A stretch of 17,635 bases of DNA from an uncultured Solirubrobacterales bacterium (GCA_937973575.1 CALJKH010000027.1:1-17635), one strand, 5' to 3'. Positions 1 to 5,874 are shown, numbered from the stretch's first letter. Numbers and translations are program-made. The notes: generated by a model from the sequence alone, not told the origin.

Positions 1-153
1 CCATAAATTCATTGCCAATCCACCAAAAACAACCGCCAATGAAACCAACGCATCGGCTGCCATATGTAAAAAAGCGGCCCTATTATTCAACTCATTGCTT
101 CTAACAAACATCAAGGCTGTAATTGTATTGATGATAACGCCAATTCCAGCAAC
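1..153 (-). CDS. Cation diffusion facilitator (CDF) transporter, internal fragment
   Basis: Reading the minus strand from 153 to 1 gives 51 codons without a stop. The peptide has two hydrophobic segments: one beginning VAGIGVIINTITALMF, then a short polar loop (RSNELNNRAAF), then LHMAADALVSLAVVFGG. HMAAD is the HxxxD zinc-site motif of transmembrane helix 5 in CDF (CzcD/ZitB/YiiP-type) transporters, and the asparagine in the preceding helix (VIINT) is also typical of the family. CDF proteins exchange divalent cations such as Zn2+ for protons across the inner membrane. The fragment runs off the window on its C-terminal side. On its N-terminal side it stops at about 153 with no in-frame start codon. 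Base composition (about 41% G+C) and codons such as TTG, TTA and AAT differ from all later genes. I am confident of the family but not of the source organism. It looks foreign to the rest of the contig. Confidence 0.8.
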
Positions 154-160
154 GTGACAT
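146..160. other. Chimeric junction between CDF fragment and mutase fragment
   Basis: To the left the minus strand codes for a CDF transporter. To the right, from about base 153 (Arg-Asp, then Met at 159), the plus strand codes for the C-terminus of an acyl-CoA mutase. Both genes point away from this spot and both lack their N-terminal portions, with no promoter or start codon between them. Base composition changes at the same place. No IS end, tRNA or direct repeat is visible. A misassembly or cloning/amplification chimera explains this better than a natural rearrangement, although a recent illegitimate recombination cannot be excluded from sequence alone. Confidence 0.7.
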
Positions 161-326
161 GCCGGCGGTCGAAGCTGCCCTTAAGGCTCTCGTTGAAGCA
201 GCGCCCACAGACACGAACTTGATGCCCCTCCTGCTCGACGCTGCCCGCGTAGAGGTAAGCGAAGGGGAGATCATCGAGGCGCTCCAGTCAGTTTGGGGCT
301 CTTACACAGAGACGCCGGTTTACTAG
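153..326 (+). CDS. Acyl-CoA mutase (methylmalonyl-/isobutyryl-CoA mutase family) large subunit, C-terminal fragment
   Basis: The open frame ending at TAG 324-326 carries RDMPAVEAALKALVEAA, then the pattern TNLMPLLLDAARVEVSEGE and a tail EALQSVWGSY. This matches the end of the catalytic TIM-barrel subunit of B12-dependent acyl-CoA mutases, where a helix beginning with Arg-Asp precedes a conserved NLMPxxxxAxR motif and a final E(I/V)xxALxxVxG helix. The protein ends here without a fused cobalamin domain. That fits the separate B12-binding subunit encoded at 878-1285, an arrangement known from isobutyryl-CoA mutase, 2-hydroxyisobutyryl-CoA mutase and some methylmalonyl-CoA mutases. The substrate-specifying residues lie in the missing N-terminal part, so the substrate cannot be assigned. 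The 5' end is lost at the junction near 153. ATG 159 is internal and not a start. Confidence 0.8.
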   Translation, partial: RDMPAVEAALKALVEAAPTDTNLMPLLLDAARVEVSEGEIIEALQSVWGSYTETPVY

Positions 327-336
327 CGAAACCGGC
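314..336 (+). repeat. Perfect 8-bp stem-loop over the mutase stop codon
   Basis: GCCGGTTT (314-321) pairs perfectly with AAACCGGC (329-336) across a 7-base loop that contains the TAG stop of the mutase fragment. No T-run follows, so this is not a canonical intrinsic terminator. The next gene's ribosome-binding site (AAGGGGGAG, 345-353) starts 8 bases downstream. An mRNA stability or processing element, or a modulator of the mutase:SRPBCC translation ratio, is possible. The function is inferred only. Confidence 0.55.
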
Positions 337-357
337 TTGGCAGCAAGGGGGAGAGGC

Positions 358-807
358 ATGGCAATCGAGGGAAGCGCAAGCGAAGTAATCAATGCTCCGA
401 TCGAGAAGGTCTACGCGATCGCAGCTGATGTAGAGAGCTCACCGAAGTGGCAGCCGGAGATCAAAGACGCTGAAGTCCTCAAGAAGGACAAGGACGGCAA
501 CCAGATCCTTGTCCGCACCAAGGCTGACGCCAAGGTGAAGGTTATGACCAGCGACATCGAGTTTTCGTACGACGAACCCAACGGACTCTCCTGGAAGCAG
601 GTCAAGGGCGACTCGAAGTCCCTTGTTGGCTCATGGGAACTTGAGGATCTAGGCGATGGCACCACCAAGGCCACCTACTCAATGAAGGTTGACCTCGGGC
701 GCGCTTTGAGCCTTGTAATTCGTGGCCCGATTGTTGATGTTCTGCGCGGTCAGCTGGTTGACAGCATGCCCGGCAAGCTGAAGGCTTACGTGGAGGCCAA
801 TTCCTGA
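358..807 (+). CDS. SRPBCC (START-like / polyketide cyclase) family protein
   Basis: This is a 149-residue soluble protein without a signal peptide. After the first ten residues it shows the hallmark SRPBCC opening, VINAPIEKVYAIAADVESSPKWQPEI (first part quoted), followed by beta-strand-rich sequence and a long C-terminal amphipathic helix from about residue 115. The order strand, two short helices, seven strands and long helix forms a hydrophobic ligand cavity in this family. Members bind lipids, polyketides or acyl chains, and some act as cyclases or chaperone-like carriers. I chose ATG 358 over the upstream in-frame TTG 337 because AAGGGGGAG lies 5 bases before ATG 358, and the TTG start would include that site in the coding region. 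The gene sits between the two subunits of a B12-dependent acyl-CoA mutase, which suggests a role in binding an acyl-CoA or assisting the mutase. This is inference from position only. No catalytic residues can be named. Confidence 0.85.
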   Translation: MAIEGSASEVINAPIEKVYAIAADVESSPKWQPEIKDAEVLKKDKDGNQILVRTKADAKVKVMTSDIEFSYDEPNGLSWKQVKGDSKSLVGSWELEDLGDGTTKATYSMKVDLGRALSLVIRGPIVDVLRGQLVDSMPGKLKAYVEANS

Positions 808-810
808 GAT

Positions 811-870
811 ACGCCGAAGTCGGCGTGGCGATACGATCCGCCACGTCCGGTCGCCCGTAAACCAACCGGA
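811..870 (+). repeat. Cluster of three potential RNA hairpins between SRPBCC and B12-binding subunit genes
   Basis: Three inverted repeats fill this 70-base gap. ACGCCGA (811-817) pairs with TCGGCGT (820-826). GTGGCG (825-830) pairs with CGCCAC (839-844) across 8 bases. TCCGGT (846-851) pairs with ACCGGA (865-870) across 13 bases. The first two share bases 825-826 and so compete at their boundary. The third covers the start of the GGAGA ribosome-binding site (868-872) of the downstream gene. There is no T-run, so termination is unlikely. The structure could tune translation or mRNA stability of the small mutase subunit. It is too short for a cobalamin riboswitch. Confidence 0.5.
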
Positions 871-877
871 GAACCCC

Positions 878-1285
878 ATGAGCGAAACAACAGAACGCAA
901 GATCCGAGTAGTAGTAGCCAAGCCTGGCCTTGATGGCCATGACCGTGGCGCCAAGATCATCGCCCGTGCCCTGCGTGACGCAGGCATGGAAGTGATCTAC
1001 ACCGGACTGCACCAGACTCCAGAGCAGATTGTGGAAACCGCGATTCAGGAGGACGCCGACGCAGTTGGCCTCTCAATCCTCTCCGGTGCTCACATGACTC
1101 TCGTTCCCCGCATCGTTCAGCTCCTCAATGAGCAGGACGCGGGCGACATCCTCGTCACCGTCGGAGGCACCATTCCGGCAGACGACATCCCTGAACTGAA
1201 GTCGCTCGGCGTTGCCGAAGTCTTCACGCCAGGCGCCTCAACGCAGGCGATTATCGACTTCATCCAAGGCGCAGTACCAGCCTAG
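878..1285 (+). CDS. Cobalamin-binding small subunit of acyl-CoA mutase
   Basis: This 135-residue protein is a single B12-binding (Rossmann-like) domain. It has KPGLDGHDRGAKIIARAL near the N-terminus: DGHDRG is the DxHxxG motif whose histidine replaces dimethylbenzimidazole as the lower cobalt ligand in base-off/His-on enzymes. Next come the conserved GLSILSGAH segment and VTVGGTIPADDIPEL, which contact the nucleotide tail, and a C-terminal region VAEVFTPGAST. It should pair with the large subunit ending at 326 to form a 1,2-rearranging acyl-CoA mutase that uses adenosylcobalamin. The start ATG 878 has GGAGA 5 bases upstream. Length and motifs are complete for a stand-alone small subunit. Which mutase (methylmalonyl, isobutyryl, 2-hydroxyisobutyryl or ethylmalonyl) cannot be decided without the large subunit's active site. 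No MeaB-type GTPase chaperone is seen nearby. Confidence 0.93.
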   Translation: MSETTERKIRVVVAKPGLDGHDRGAKIIARALRDAGMEVIYTGLHQTPEQIVETAIQEDADAVGLSILSGAHMTLVPRIVQLLNEQDAGDILVTVGGTIPADDIPELKSLGVAEVFTPGASTQAIIDFIQGAVPA

Positions 1286-1321
1286 GCGAAGCTGTTTGGA
1301 CCAAAACAGGGGAGTGGTGCG

Positions 1322-1345
1322 TACACTTATTGACTCGCGAGTCAA
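1322..1345 (+). promoter_or_regulatory. Perfect 16-bp palindromic operator candidate upstream of etfB
   Basis: TTGACTCGCGAGTCAA (1330-1345) is a perfect palindrome, 60 bases before the etfB start. A -10-like TACACT lies at 1322-1327, just upstream, so a bound regulator would cover the likely transcription start. A convincing -35 was not found. A degenerate repeat of the half-site (GACTCGCCCAGTT) begins at 1351. The same GACT-N4-AGTC core recurs at 4954-4965, downstream of ETF-QO. Length and symmetry suit a TetR- or GntR-type repressor of acyl-CoA metabolism. The regulator itself is unidentified. Confidence 0.55.
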
Positions 1346-1404
1346 CAAGTGACTCGCCCAGTTCCCGCCCCCAAAACAAACCATCAACAGGAGGACGAAC
1401 GCAC

Positions 1405-2205
1405 GTGAAAATTTGCGTCCTGGTGAAAGAGGTACCGGACGCCGCAGTGGACAAGCGAATCGACCCAGCAACGGGCCGACTTGACCGCAGTGGTGAGAAG
1501 AACCTCAATCCATATGACACTCACGCGATCGAAGCAGCAATGCAGATTCGCGAGGATGAAGGCAACGGTGTGACAGTCGACGAAATCGTCGCAGTCACAA
1601 TGGGCCCATCCGGCTCCGAAGCAGCACTGCACAAGGCAGTGTCACTCGGTGCAGACCGTTCGATCCACCTCAGCGACGATGCCCTTGCAGGCAGCGACGT
1701 TGCCGCAACGGGTTACGCCCTTGCCAAGGTGCTCGAAACAGAGAACCCCGACCTCGTACTTCTTGGTCAGCAGAGCGACGATGGCGAGTGCTACGCAATC
1801 GGTTCAGTTGTCGCTGAGCACCTCAAGATGCCATCGCTTTCACAGGTTGTGAAGATGGACATCGAGGGCAATGGCGCCAAGTGTGAGCGTCAGGCTGAGT
1901 ACGGCTACGACACCATCGCAATCGAGTTCCCAGCTGTTATTGCAGTTGGTGACGCGATCAACGAGCCTCGCTACCCATCGCTTAAGGCGATCATGGGCGC
2001 GAAGAAGAAGCCGCTTGACGTTAAGTCAGCTGCTGACGTCGGCATTGACGCAGGCAAGGTCGGCACATCCGGCTCCCGCGTTGACTGTGGCGACTTCAAG
2101 GCTCCACCATCAAAGGAATCTGGTCAAATCATCGAAGACGAAGACACCGACGCAACAGTCGCTCAAATCGTCTCCTGGCTTGAGGAAAGGAAGCTGATCG
2201 CATGA
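1405..2205 (+). CDS. etfB: Electron transfer flavoprotein, beta subunit
   Basis: This 266-residue cytoplasmic protein starts VKICVLVKEVPDA, the usual opening of ETF beta. Further family marks are the MGPSG and ALHKAVSLGADR segments, VLLGQQSDDGE, and the signature AINEPRYPSLKAIMGAKKKP near residue 190. ETF beta forms a heterodimer with ETF alpha. Together they hold FAD and AMP and accept electrons from acyl-CoA dehydrogenases. I chose GTG 1405 because AGGAGG lies at 1389-1394, ten bases upstream, and the protein then begins exactly as homologues do. An upstream in-frame TTG at 1330 falls inside the palindromic operator and would add 25 unrelated residues. The stop overlaps the etfA start by 4 bases (ATGA), so the two are translationally coupled. 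This is the group that serves acyl-CoA oxidation rather than FixAB-type bifurcation, judged by the downstream ETF-QO. Confidence 0.95.
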   Translation: MKICVLVKEVPDAAVDKRIDPATGRLDRSGEKNLNPYDTHAIEAAMQIREDEGNGVTVDEIVAVTMGPSGSEAALHKAVSLGADRSIHLSDDALAGSDVAATGYALAKVLETENPDLVLLGQQSDDGECYAIGSVVAEHLKMPSLSQVVKMDIEGNGAKCERQAEYGYDTIAIEFPAVIAVGDAINEPRYPSLKAIMGAKKKPLDVKSAADVGIDAGKVGTSGSRVDCGDFKAPPSKESGQIIEDEDTDATVAQIVSWLEERKLIA

Positions 2206-3176
2206 GCTCAGTTCTCGTATACGCGCTCCACAAGGATGGAGCCATCAACAAGAACTCACTCGGCGCAATTGCCGAGGGATCACGCATTGCTGGTGAACTC
2301 GGAGGCAGCTGCGACGTTGTAGTCGTAGGTGGCGACGACCTCACCACTGACGTACTTGCCGCTCTCGGCAACTACGGCGCAGGCAAGGTCTACAAGGTCA
2401 ACGGCGCAGAGGGTCTTCCAGGCCCAGCAGTTGACGCCATGGCAGCTCTCGTCGCGCAGAACAGCTACAAGGCTGCTCTCTTCGGCGGCGGTCTCCTTGG
2501 TCTTGAAATTGGTGCTGGCCTCGCAGCCCGCATCGACTCAGGCATGACCGTTGAGGTCACAGCGATTCGCGTTGAGGGTGGTTCGGTAATCGCCGAGCGT
2601 CCGATCATCGGTGACTCGCAGATCTCAAGCTCCAAGTACCGCAGCGACACCGCCGTGATCGTCGGGCGTATTAACGCCTTCGAGGTCAAGGAGACTGGTG
2701 GAACTGCAGCAGTTGAGGATCTCGGCGTTGAGTTCTCACCTTGGTCAACTAAGGCAACACTTGTAAACCGCGGCGAGCAACGTGGCGCAGACATCAACAT
2801 TGAGGATGCAAGCATCCTTGTTGCTGGTGGCCGTGGCCTCGGCGAGGCAGAGGGCTTCCAGATGTGTGAAGACCTCGCTGAGCAGCTCGGAGGCGCAGTT
2901 GCCGCAACCCGTGCCGTCGTTGACGCCGGCTGGTTCCCGTACGCGGGCCAGATTGGTCAGACGGGCAAGACGGTTGCTCCCAAGCTCTACCTCGCTGCTG
3001 GTATCTCAGGTGCCATCCAGCACAAGGTGGGTATGCAGGGATCAGAGAACATCATTGCCATCAACAAGGACTCGAACGCTCCTATTTTCGAGTTCTGCGA
3101 CCTCGGCATCGTGGGCGATCTGAACAAGATCCTTCCGAAGCTGACAGAGGCCGTTAAGGCTAAGAAGGGCAGCTGA
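2202..3176 (+). CDS. etfA: Electron transfer flavoprotein, alpha subunit
   Basis: This 324-residue protein has the two-part layout of ETF alpha. The N-terminal domain (about 1-190) contains VVVGGDD, ALFGGGLLGLEIGAGLAARI and a glycine-rich core. The C-terminal FAD domain begins ILVAGGRGLGEAEGFQM and continues through TRAVVDAGWFPYAGQIGQTG, GISGAIQHKVGM and NIIAINKDSNAPIFE to GDLNKILPKL. These are the canonical FAD-contacting stretches, including the GQTG and SGAIQH motifs. With EtfB it carries electrons from acyl-CoA dehydrogenases to ETF-QO. ATG 2202 overlaps the etfB stop by four bases, and GAGGAAAGGAAG just upstream in etfB can serve as ribosome-binding site. ETF-QO follows after only 4 bases, so all three genes should be one transcript. 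Length is normal for the family. Confidence 0.96.
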   Translation: MSSVLVYALHKDGAINKNSLGAIAEGSRIAGELGGSCDVVVVGGDDLTTDVLAALGNYGAGKVYKVNGAEGLPGPAVDAMAALVAQNSYKAALFGGGLLGLEIGAGLAARIDSGMTVEVTAIRVEGGSVIAERPIIGDSQISSSKYRSDTAVIVGRINAFEVKETGGTAAVEDLGVEFSPWSTKATLVNRGEQRGADINIEDASILVAGGRGLGEAEGFQMCEDLAEQLGGAVAATRAVVDAGWFPYAGQIGQTGKTVAPKLYLAAGISGAIQHKVGMQGSENIIAINKDSNAPIFEFCDLGIVGDLNKILPKLTEAVKAKKGS

Positions 3177-3180
3177 TCAC

Positions 3181-4908
3181 ATGGCCAAGACTAAGTACGC
3201 ACCAATTGCGTTCCCACCACCGGTGGACTCGCCGGCCGAGTTCATCAAGCGTGAACTTGACCATGAGGATGAGCGCATTGAAGTTGGCGTAGCGATCGTC
3301 GGCGGTGGTACCGCCGGCCTCGCATGCGCCAATAGGTTGCTCCAACTCTTGGCCGATGATCCAGAGACGATGGAGAAACTGGGTGAGGTCCCGGTTGCCG
3401 TCGTTGAGAAGTCAAAGACCTGCGGTGGTCACAACCTCTCGGGTGCGGTAATTCGCCCCGAGCCACTGCAGGAGTTGTTCCCCGACCTCACACGTGAGGA
3501 CTGGCGTAAGGAAGGCTTCGCCTTTGGTGAAGTCAAGAAGGAAGCCATCTACCTCCTTCCCAACGGGAAGACAAAGGTGCGCATTCCTCCGCCACCACCA
3601 CTGAAGAACCACGGGAACGAAGTTCTCTCCGTTTCAGCCATGTGCCGCTTCATGCAGCAGAAGGCTGAAGAGGCAGGCGCTTACATCCTCACTGAGACTG
3701 CAGCCGCACAGCTGCTCGTCGAGGACGGCCAAGTTAAGGGCGTCCGTTCAGGAGACAAGGGCCGTGGCAAGGAGGGCGAAGAGATGCCCAACTTCGAGCC
3801 TGGTGTTGACGTTGTAGCCAAGACGACAGTTCTCGCTGACGGATGCTGGGGCAGCCTTACCGGCGCCGCCATCCGCGAGTTCGACCTTGGTGACGACCGT
3901 GAGCCACAGACTTGGGAGCTCGGCGTCAAGGAAGTTTGGAAGGTCACGAAGCCACTCGACAAGGTGATCCACACGATCGCCGGTTGGCCGCTGAAGATTG
4001 GCGCCAAGCACCATCAGATCGGTGGCTCATGGATCTACCCAATGAAGGACGAGAGCACCGGTGAAGACATGGTGTCGATCGGCTTCGTTGTCGACCTTGA
4101 TTACGCCGACGCCACAACATCACCACACGACCTGCTCCAGCAGTTCAAGACGCACCCAATGGTCAAGAAGATTCTTGACGGTGGCGAGCGCGTTGCTTGG
4201 GGTGCCAAGGCACTTCCTGCAGCCGGCTACTGGGCAGTTCCTAAGCTCAGCATGCCTGGTGCAGTTATCGCTGGTGACTCAGGCGGACTTGTAAACACCG
4301 CAGCGCTGAAGGGCGTCAACTACGCAATTCAGTCAGGCATCCTTGCTGCCGAGGCGATCTACGAGAACCTCAAGACTGGCGCTTCCCTTGAGAAGTACGA
4401 AGAGGCCGTTGAGGATTCATTCATCGGTAAGGACCTCTACGAGGTGCGTAACGTGCGTCAGCCGTTCGCCATGGGCCTGATCAAGGGTGGCCCGCTCGTA
4501 AACCTGATGATCGCCACCAAGGGCAAGTTCCCTGCTGGCCGTTGGCCACTGCATCGCAATGATGCGCAGCCAATGTTCATCGGTAACTCGAACAAGAACT
4601 ACCCACAGCCGGACGGGAAGCTCACGTTCGACAAGCTGTCCAGCGTTTACATCACTGGTAACCAGACCCGTGATGACGCGCCGAACCACATCCGCGTTCA
4701 GAAGAACGTGCCTCGCGAAGTTGCTGAGACATGGAAGTGGATGTGCCCAGCTGGCGTCTACGAGATTCCAGAGGACGCACCAGAGACAGGCGATGTTGAC
4801 GTAATCGTGAACTACACGAACTGCGTCCAGTGTGGTGCCATTACCGCCAAGGGTGGGCGTCTTACGCCTCCTGAAGGTGGCGACGGTCCGCTCTACCAGC
4901 TCACCTGA
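3181..4908 (+). CDS. Electron transfer flavoprotein:quinone oxidoreductase (ETF-QO)
   Basis: This 575-residue monotopic membrane enzyme oxidises reduced ETF and reduces the quinone pool. The FAD-binding GGGTAG lies at residues 41-46. It is followed by KSKTCGGHNLSGAVIRP, characteristic of ETF-QO, a quinone/membrane-associated middle region, and the second FAD motif AGDSGGLVNTAALKGVNYA. The C-terminal ferredoxin-like domain starts at CPAGVYEIPE (Cys522) and contains NCVQCGAITAKGG (Cys548, Cys551). In well-studied ETF-QOs this last motif reads NCVxCxxC. Here the position of the fourth Fe-S ligand, residue 554, is isoleucine (ATT at 4840-4842), and the usual DIKDP sequence is replaced by TAKGG. 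The remaining PPEGGDGPLY tail is normal, so this is not a frameshift. The cluster may be three-coordinate, use a non-Cys ligand, or be absent. Upstream AAGAAGGG and the 4-base gap after etfA support ATG 3181. Confidence 0.94.
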   Translation: MAKTKYAPIAFPPPVDSPAEFIKRELDHEDERIEVGVAIVGGGTAGLACANRLLQLLADDPETMEKLGEVPVAVVEKSKTCGGHNLSGAVIRPEPLQELFPDLTREDWRKEGFAFGEVKKEAIYLLPNGKTKVRIPPPPPLKNHGNEVLSVSAMCRFMQQKAEEAGAYILTETAAAQLLVEDGQVKGVRSGDKGRGKEGEEMPNFEPGVDVVAKTTVLADGCWGSLTGAAIREFDLGDDREPQTWELGVKEVWKVTKPLDKVIHTIAGWPLKIGAKHHQIGGSWIYPMKDESTGEDMVSIGFVVDLDYADATTSPHDLLQQFKTHPMVKKILDGGERVAWGAKALPAAGYWAVPKLSMPGAVIAGDSGGLVNTAALKGVNYAIQSGILAAEAIYENLKTGASLEKYEEAVEDSFIGKDLYEVRNVRQPFAMGLIKGGPLVNLMIATKGKFPAGRWPLHRNDAQPMFIGNSNKNYPQPDGKLTFDKLSSVYITGNQTRDDAPNHIRVQKNVPREVAETWKWMCPAGVYEIPEDAPETGDVDVIVNYTNCVQCGAITAKGGRLTPPEGGDGPLYQLT

Positions 4909-4917
4909 TCAACGAGA

Positions 4918-4969
4918 TTTCGAGGCGAGTCGATGTGTGTTTCGGCACAGATTGACTCGCCAGTCGAAA
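4918..4969. promoter_or_regulatory. Extended inverted repeat with second GACT-N4-AGTC site
   Basis: TTTCGAGGCGAGTC (4918-4931) pairs with GACTCGCC plus TCGAAA (4954-4961 and 4964-4969), interrupted only by a two-base bulge (AG) on the right arm. The loop of 22 bases contains a small TGTG/CACA stem. The right arm also contains TTGACTCGCCAGTCGAA (4952-4968), almost the same as the palindrome in front of etfB. It lies just after the ETF-QO stop and just before the secreted-protein gene. It could be a hairpin ending the etf transcript (no T-run) or an operator for the next gene. The shared core favours the operator view. Confidence 0.45.
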
Positions 4970-5006
4970 CTTCCGCATGCCCGATGAGTTAAAACCCATC
5001 GTGGGT

Positions 5007-5840
5007 ATGCATTCAAAGCCTTTTCGTCTCGTCGCAATTGCGGCTGTTGGCGCGGCTATAGCCGCGACTGGCATTGCCTCGGCTGCTGAAGCCGACCAGC
5101 CACATTTCTCCAACACTCAAGTCTTCGGGCTTAGCGGAGGGCCTCACGGGGCAGCTACTCAGGCGTCAGTTCGTGTGACGAGGTGCAGCTCGAGCTCAGT
5201 GCTGGCCAACCGGCGCTTCTTTGTCCAAGCCCACATGTTGCCCGTGCCCGCGACGCAGACCATGCAGATCCGCTTCAGGTTCTTCATGAAGCAGAGTGGG
5301 CAGGCTGAGCGCGAAGTGAAGATCAGCGGAAGCGTTGGTTATTGGGAACCAGCCGTATCCGCGACCAAGGTCAAAAACTGGATTTTCAATAAGCAGGTTG
5401 ATTCGCTTCCGGCTCCAGCCTCCTATCGGATGGAAGTCGACTTCCAGTGGCTTGGCTCCTCAAACCGAGTTCTCAAGAACCAGACGATCCGCAGCTCAGG
5501 GTGTACTCAAACGGACCTTCGCCCTGACCTTGCAATCACCAATGTTGTTGCCAGCCCGATCGAGGGCGGCAGCCAGGTTCGCTATGCAGTCACAGTCACG
5601 AACAGCGGCAAGGGCGCAGCTACTGCCTCGAAGCTTGTGCTGACCGTCATTTCGCCTTATTCACGGATCGAAGTGAACACCCCGGCTGTGAAGGTCGGTG
5701 AATCCAAGGTCGTGAGCATCATCGGGCCACGTTGCGACAGCGGCGGAACCGCACTTTTGGAGGTCGACCCGGGCCACCTTCTAGGCGAATCCTCGACGAC
5801 TAATAACGGCCGCGCTGCTGGGTGTTCGCCTTCGGCCTGA
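5007..5840 (+). CDS. Secreted CARDB-domain protein of unknown function
   Basis: From ATG 5007 the protein has 277 residues and begins MHSKPFRLVAIAAVGAAIAA, a basic n-region followed by a hydrophobic core. The segment then reaches ASAAEAD, a plausible signal peptidase I site, so it should be exported. An in-frame ATG at 4977 would add ten polar residues. Neither start has a clear ribosome-binding site, so the choice rests on the signal peptide. The middle (about 30-170) has no domain I recognise but is rich in beta-type sequence. The C-terminal ~100 residues (PDLAITNVVASPI, then YAVTVTNSGKGAATA, ending LGESSTTNNG) match the CARDB Ig-like fold often found in cell-surface proteins. Four or more cysteines (in RCSSSS, SSGCTQ, PRCDSGG, AAGCSPS) could form disulfides outside the cell. 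There is no LPxTG or C-terminal anchor. Gene and operon partners give no functional clue. Confidence 0.75.
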   Translation: MHSKPFRLVAIAAVGAAIAATGIASAAEADQPHFSNTQVFGLSGGPHGAATQASVRVTRCSSSSVLANRRFFVQAHMLPVPATQTMQIRFRFFMKQSGQAEREVKISGSVGYWEPAVSATKVKNWIFNKQVDSLPAPASYRMEVDFQWLGSSNRVLKNQTIRSSGCTQTDLRPDLAITNVVASPIEGGSQVRYAVTVTNSGKGAATASKLVLTVISPYSRIEVNTPAVKVGESKVVSIIGPRCDSGGTALLEVDPGHLLGESSTTNNGRAAGCSPSA

Positions 5841-5866
5841 CCTCATACGGCTCTCCTCGCTAAACT
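5837..5866 (+). promoter_or_regulatory. Candidate promoter for a leaderless rpmE transcript
   Basis: CTGACC (5837-5842) and TAAACT (5861-5866) match -35 and -10 elements at 4 of 6 positions each, with an 18-base spacer. The rpmE ATG at 5875 begins 8 bases after the -10 hexamer, where transcription would be expected to start. No Shine-Dalgarno sequence lies in the pyrimidine-rich interval. Together these fit a leaderless mRNA, which is common in Actinobacteria. This would be the main promoter of the rpmE-to-wecA cluster. Confidence 0.4.
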
Positions 5867-5874
5867 CTTCTTCG

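Noticed and set aside
337..357. TTG 337 as start of the SRPBCC protein
   Set aside because: The ribosome-binding site AAGGGGGAG would then lie inside the coding region. ATG 358 is at the right distance from it.
808..877. Cobalamin riboswitch before the B12-binding subunit
   Set aside because: The gap is only 70 bases and lacks a recognisable B12-box. Known cobalamin riboswitches are much longer. Only simple hairpins are seen.
602..1012. Long minus-strand open frames opposite the mutase/SRPBCC genes and elsewhere (for example 10483-11070, 15672-16493)
   Set aside because: They are antisense shadows of well-supported genes, with low-complexity or composition-driven sequence and no family motifs.
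1330..1335. TTGACT as a -35 element for etfB
   Set aside because: No acceptable -10 hexamer lies 16-18 bases downstream, and the bases are fully explained by the palindrome.
1330..1404. N-terminal extension of etfB from TTG 1330
   Set aside because: It would begin inside the perfect palindrome and add 25 residues absent from ETF beta. GTG 1405 has AGGAGG ten bases upstream and gives the standard N-terminus.
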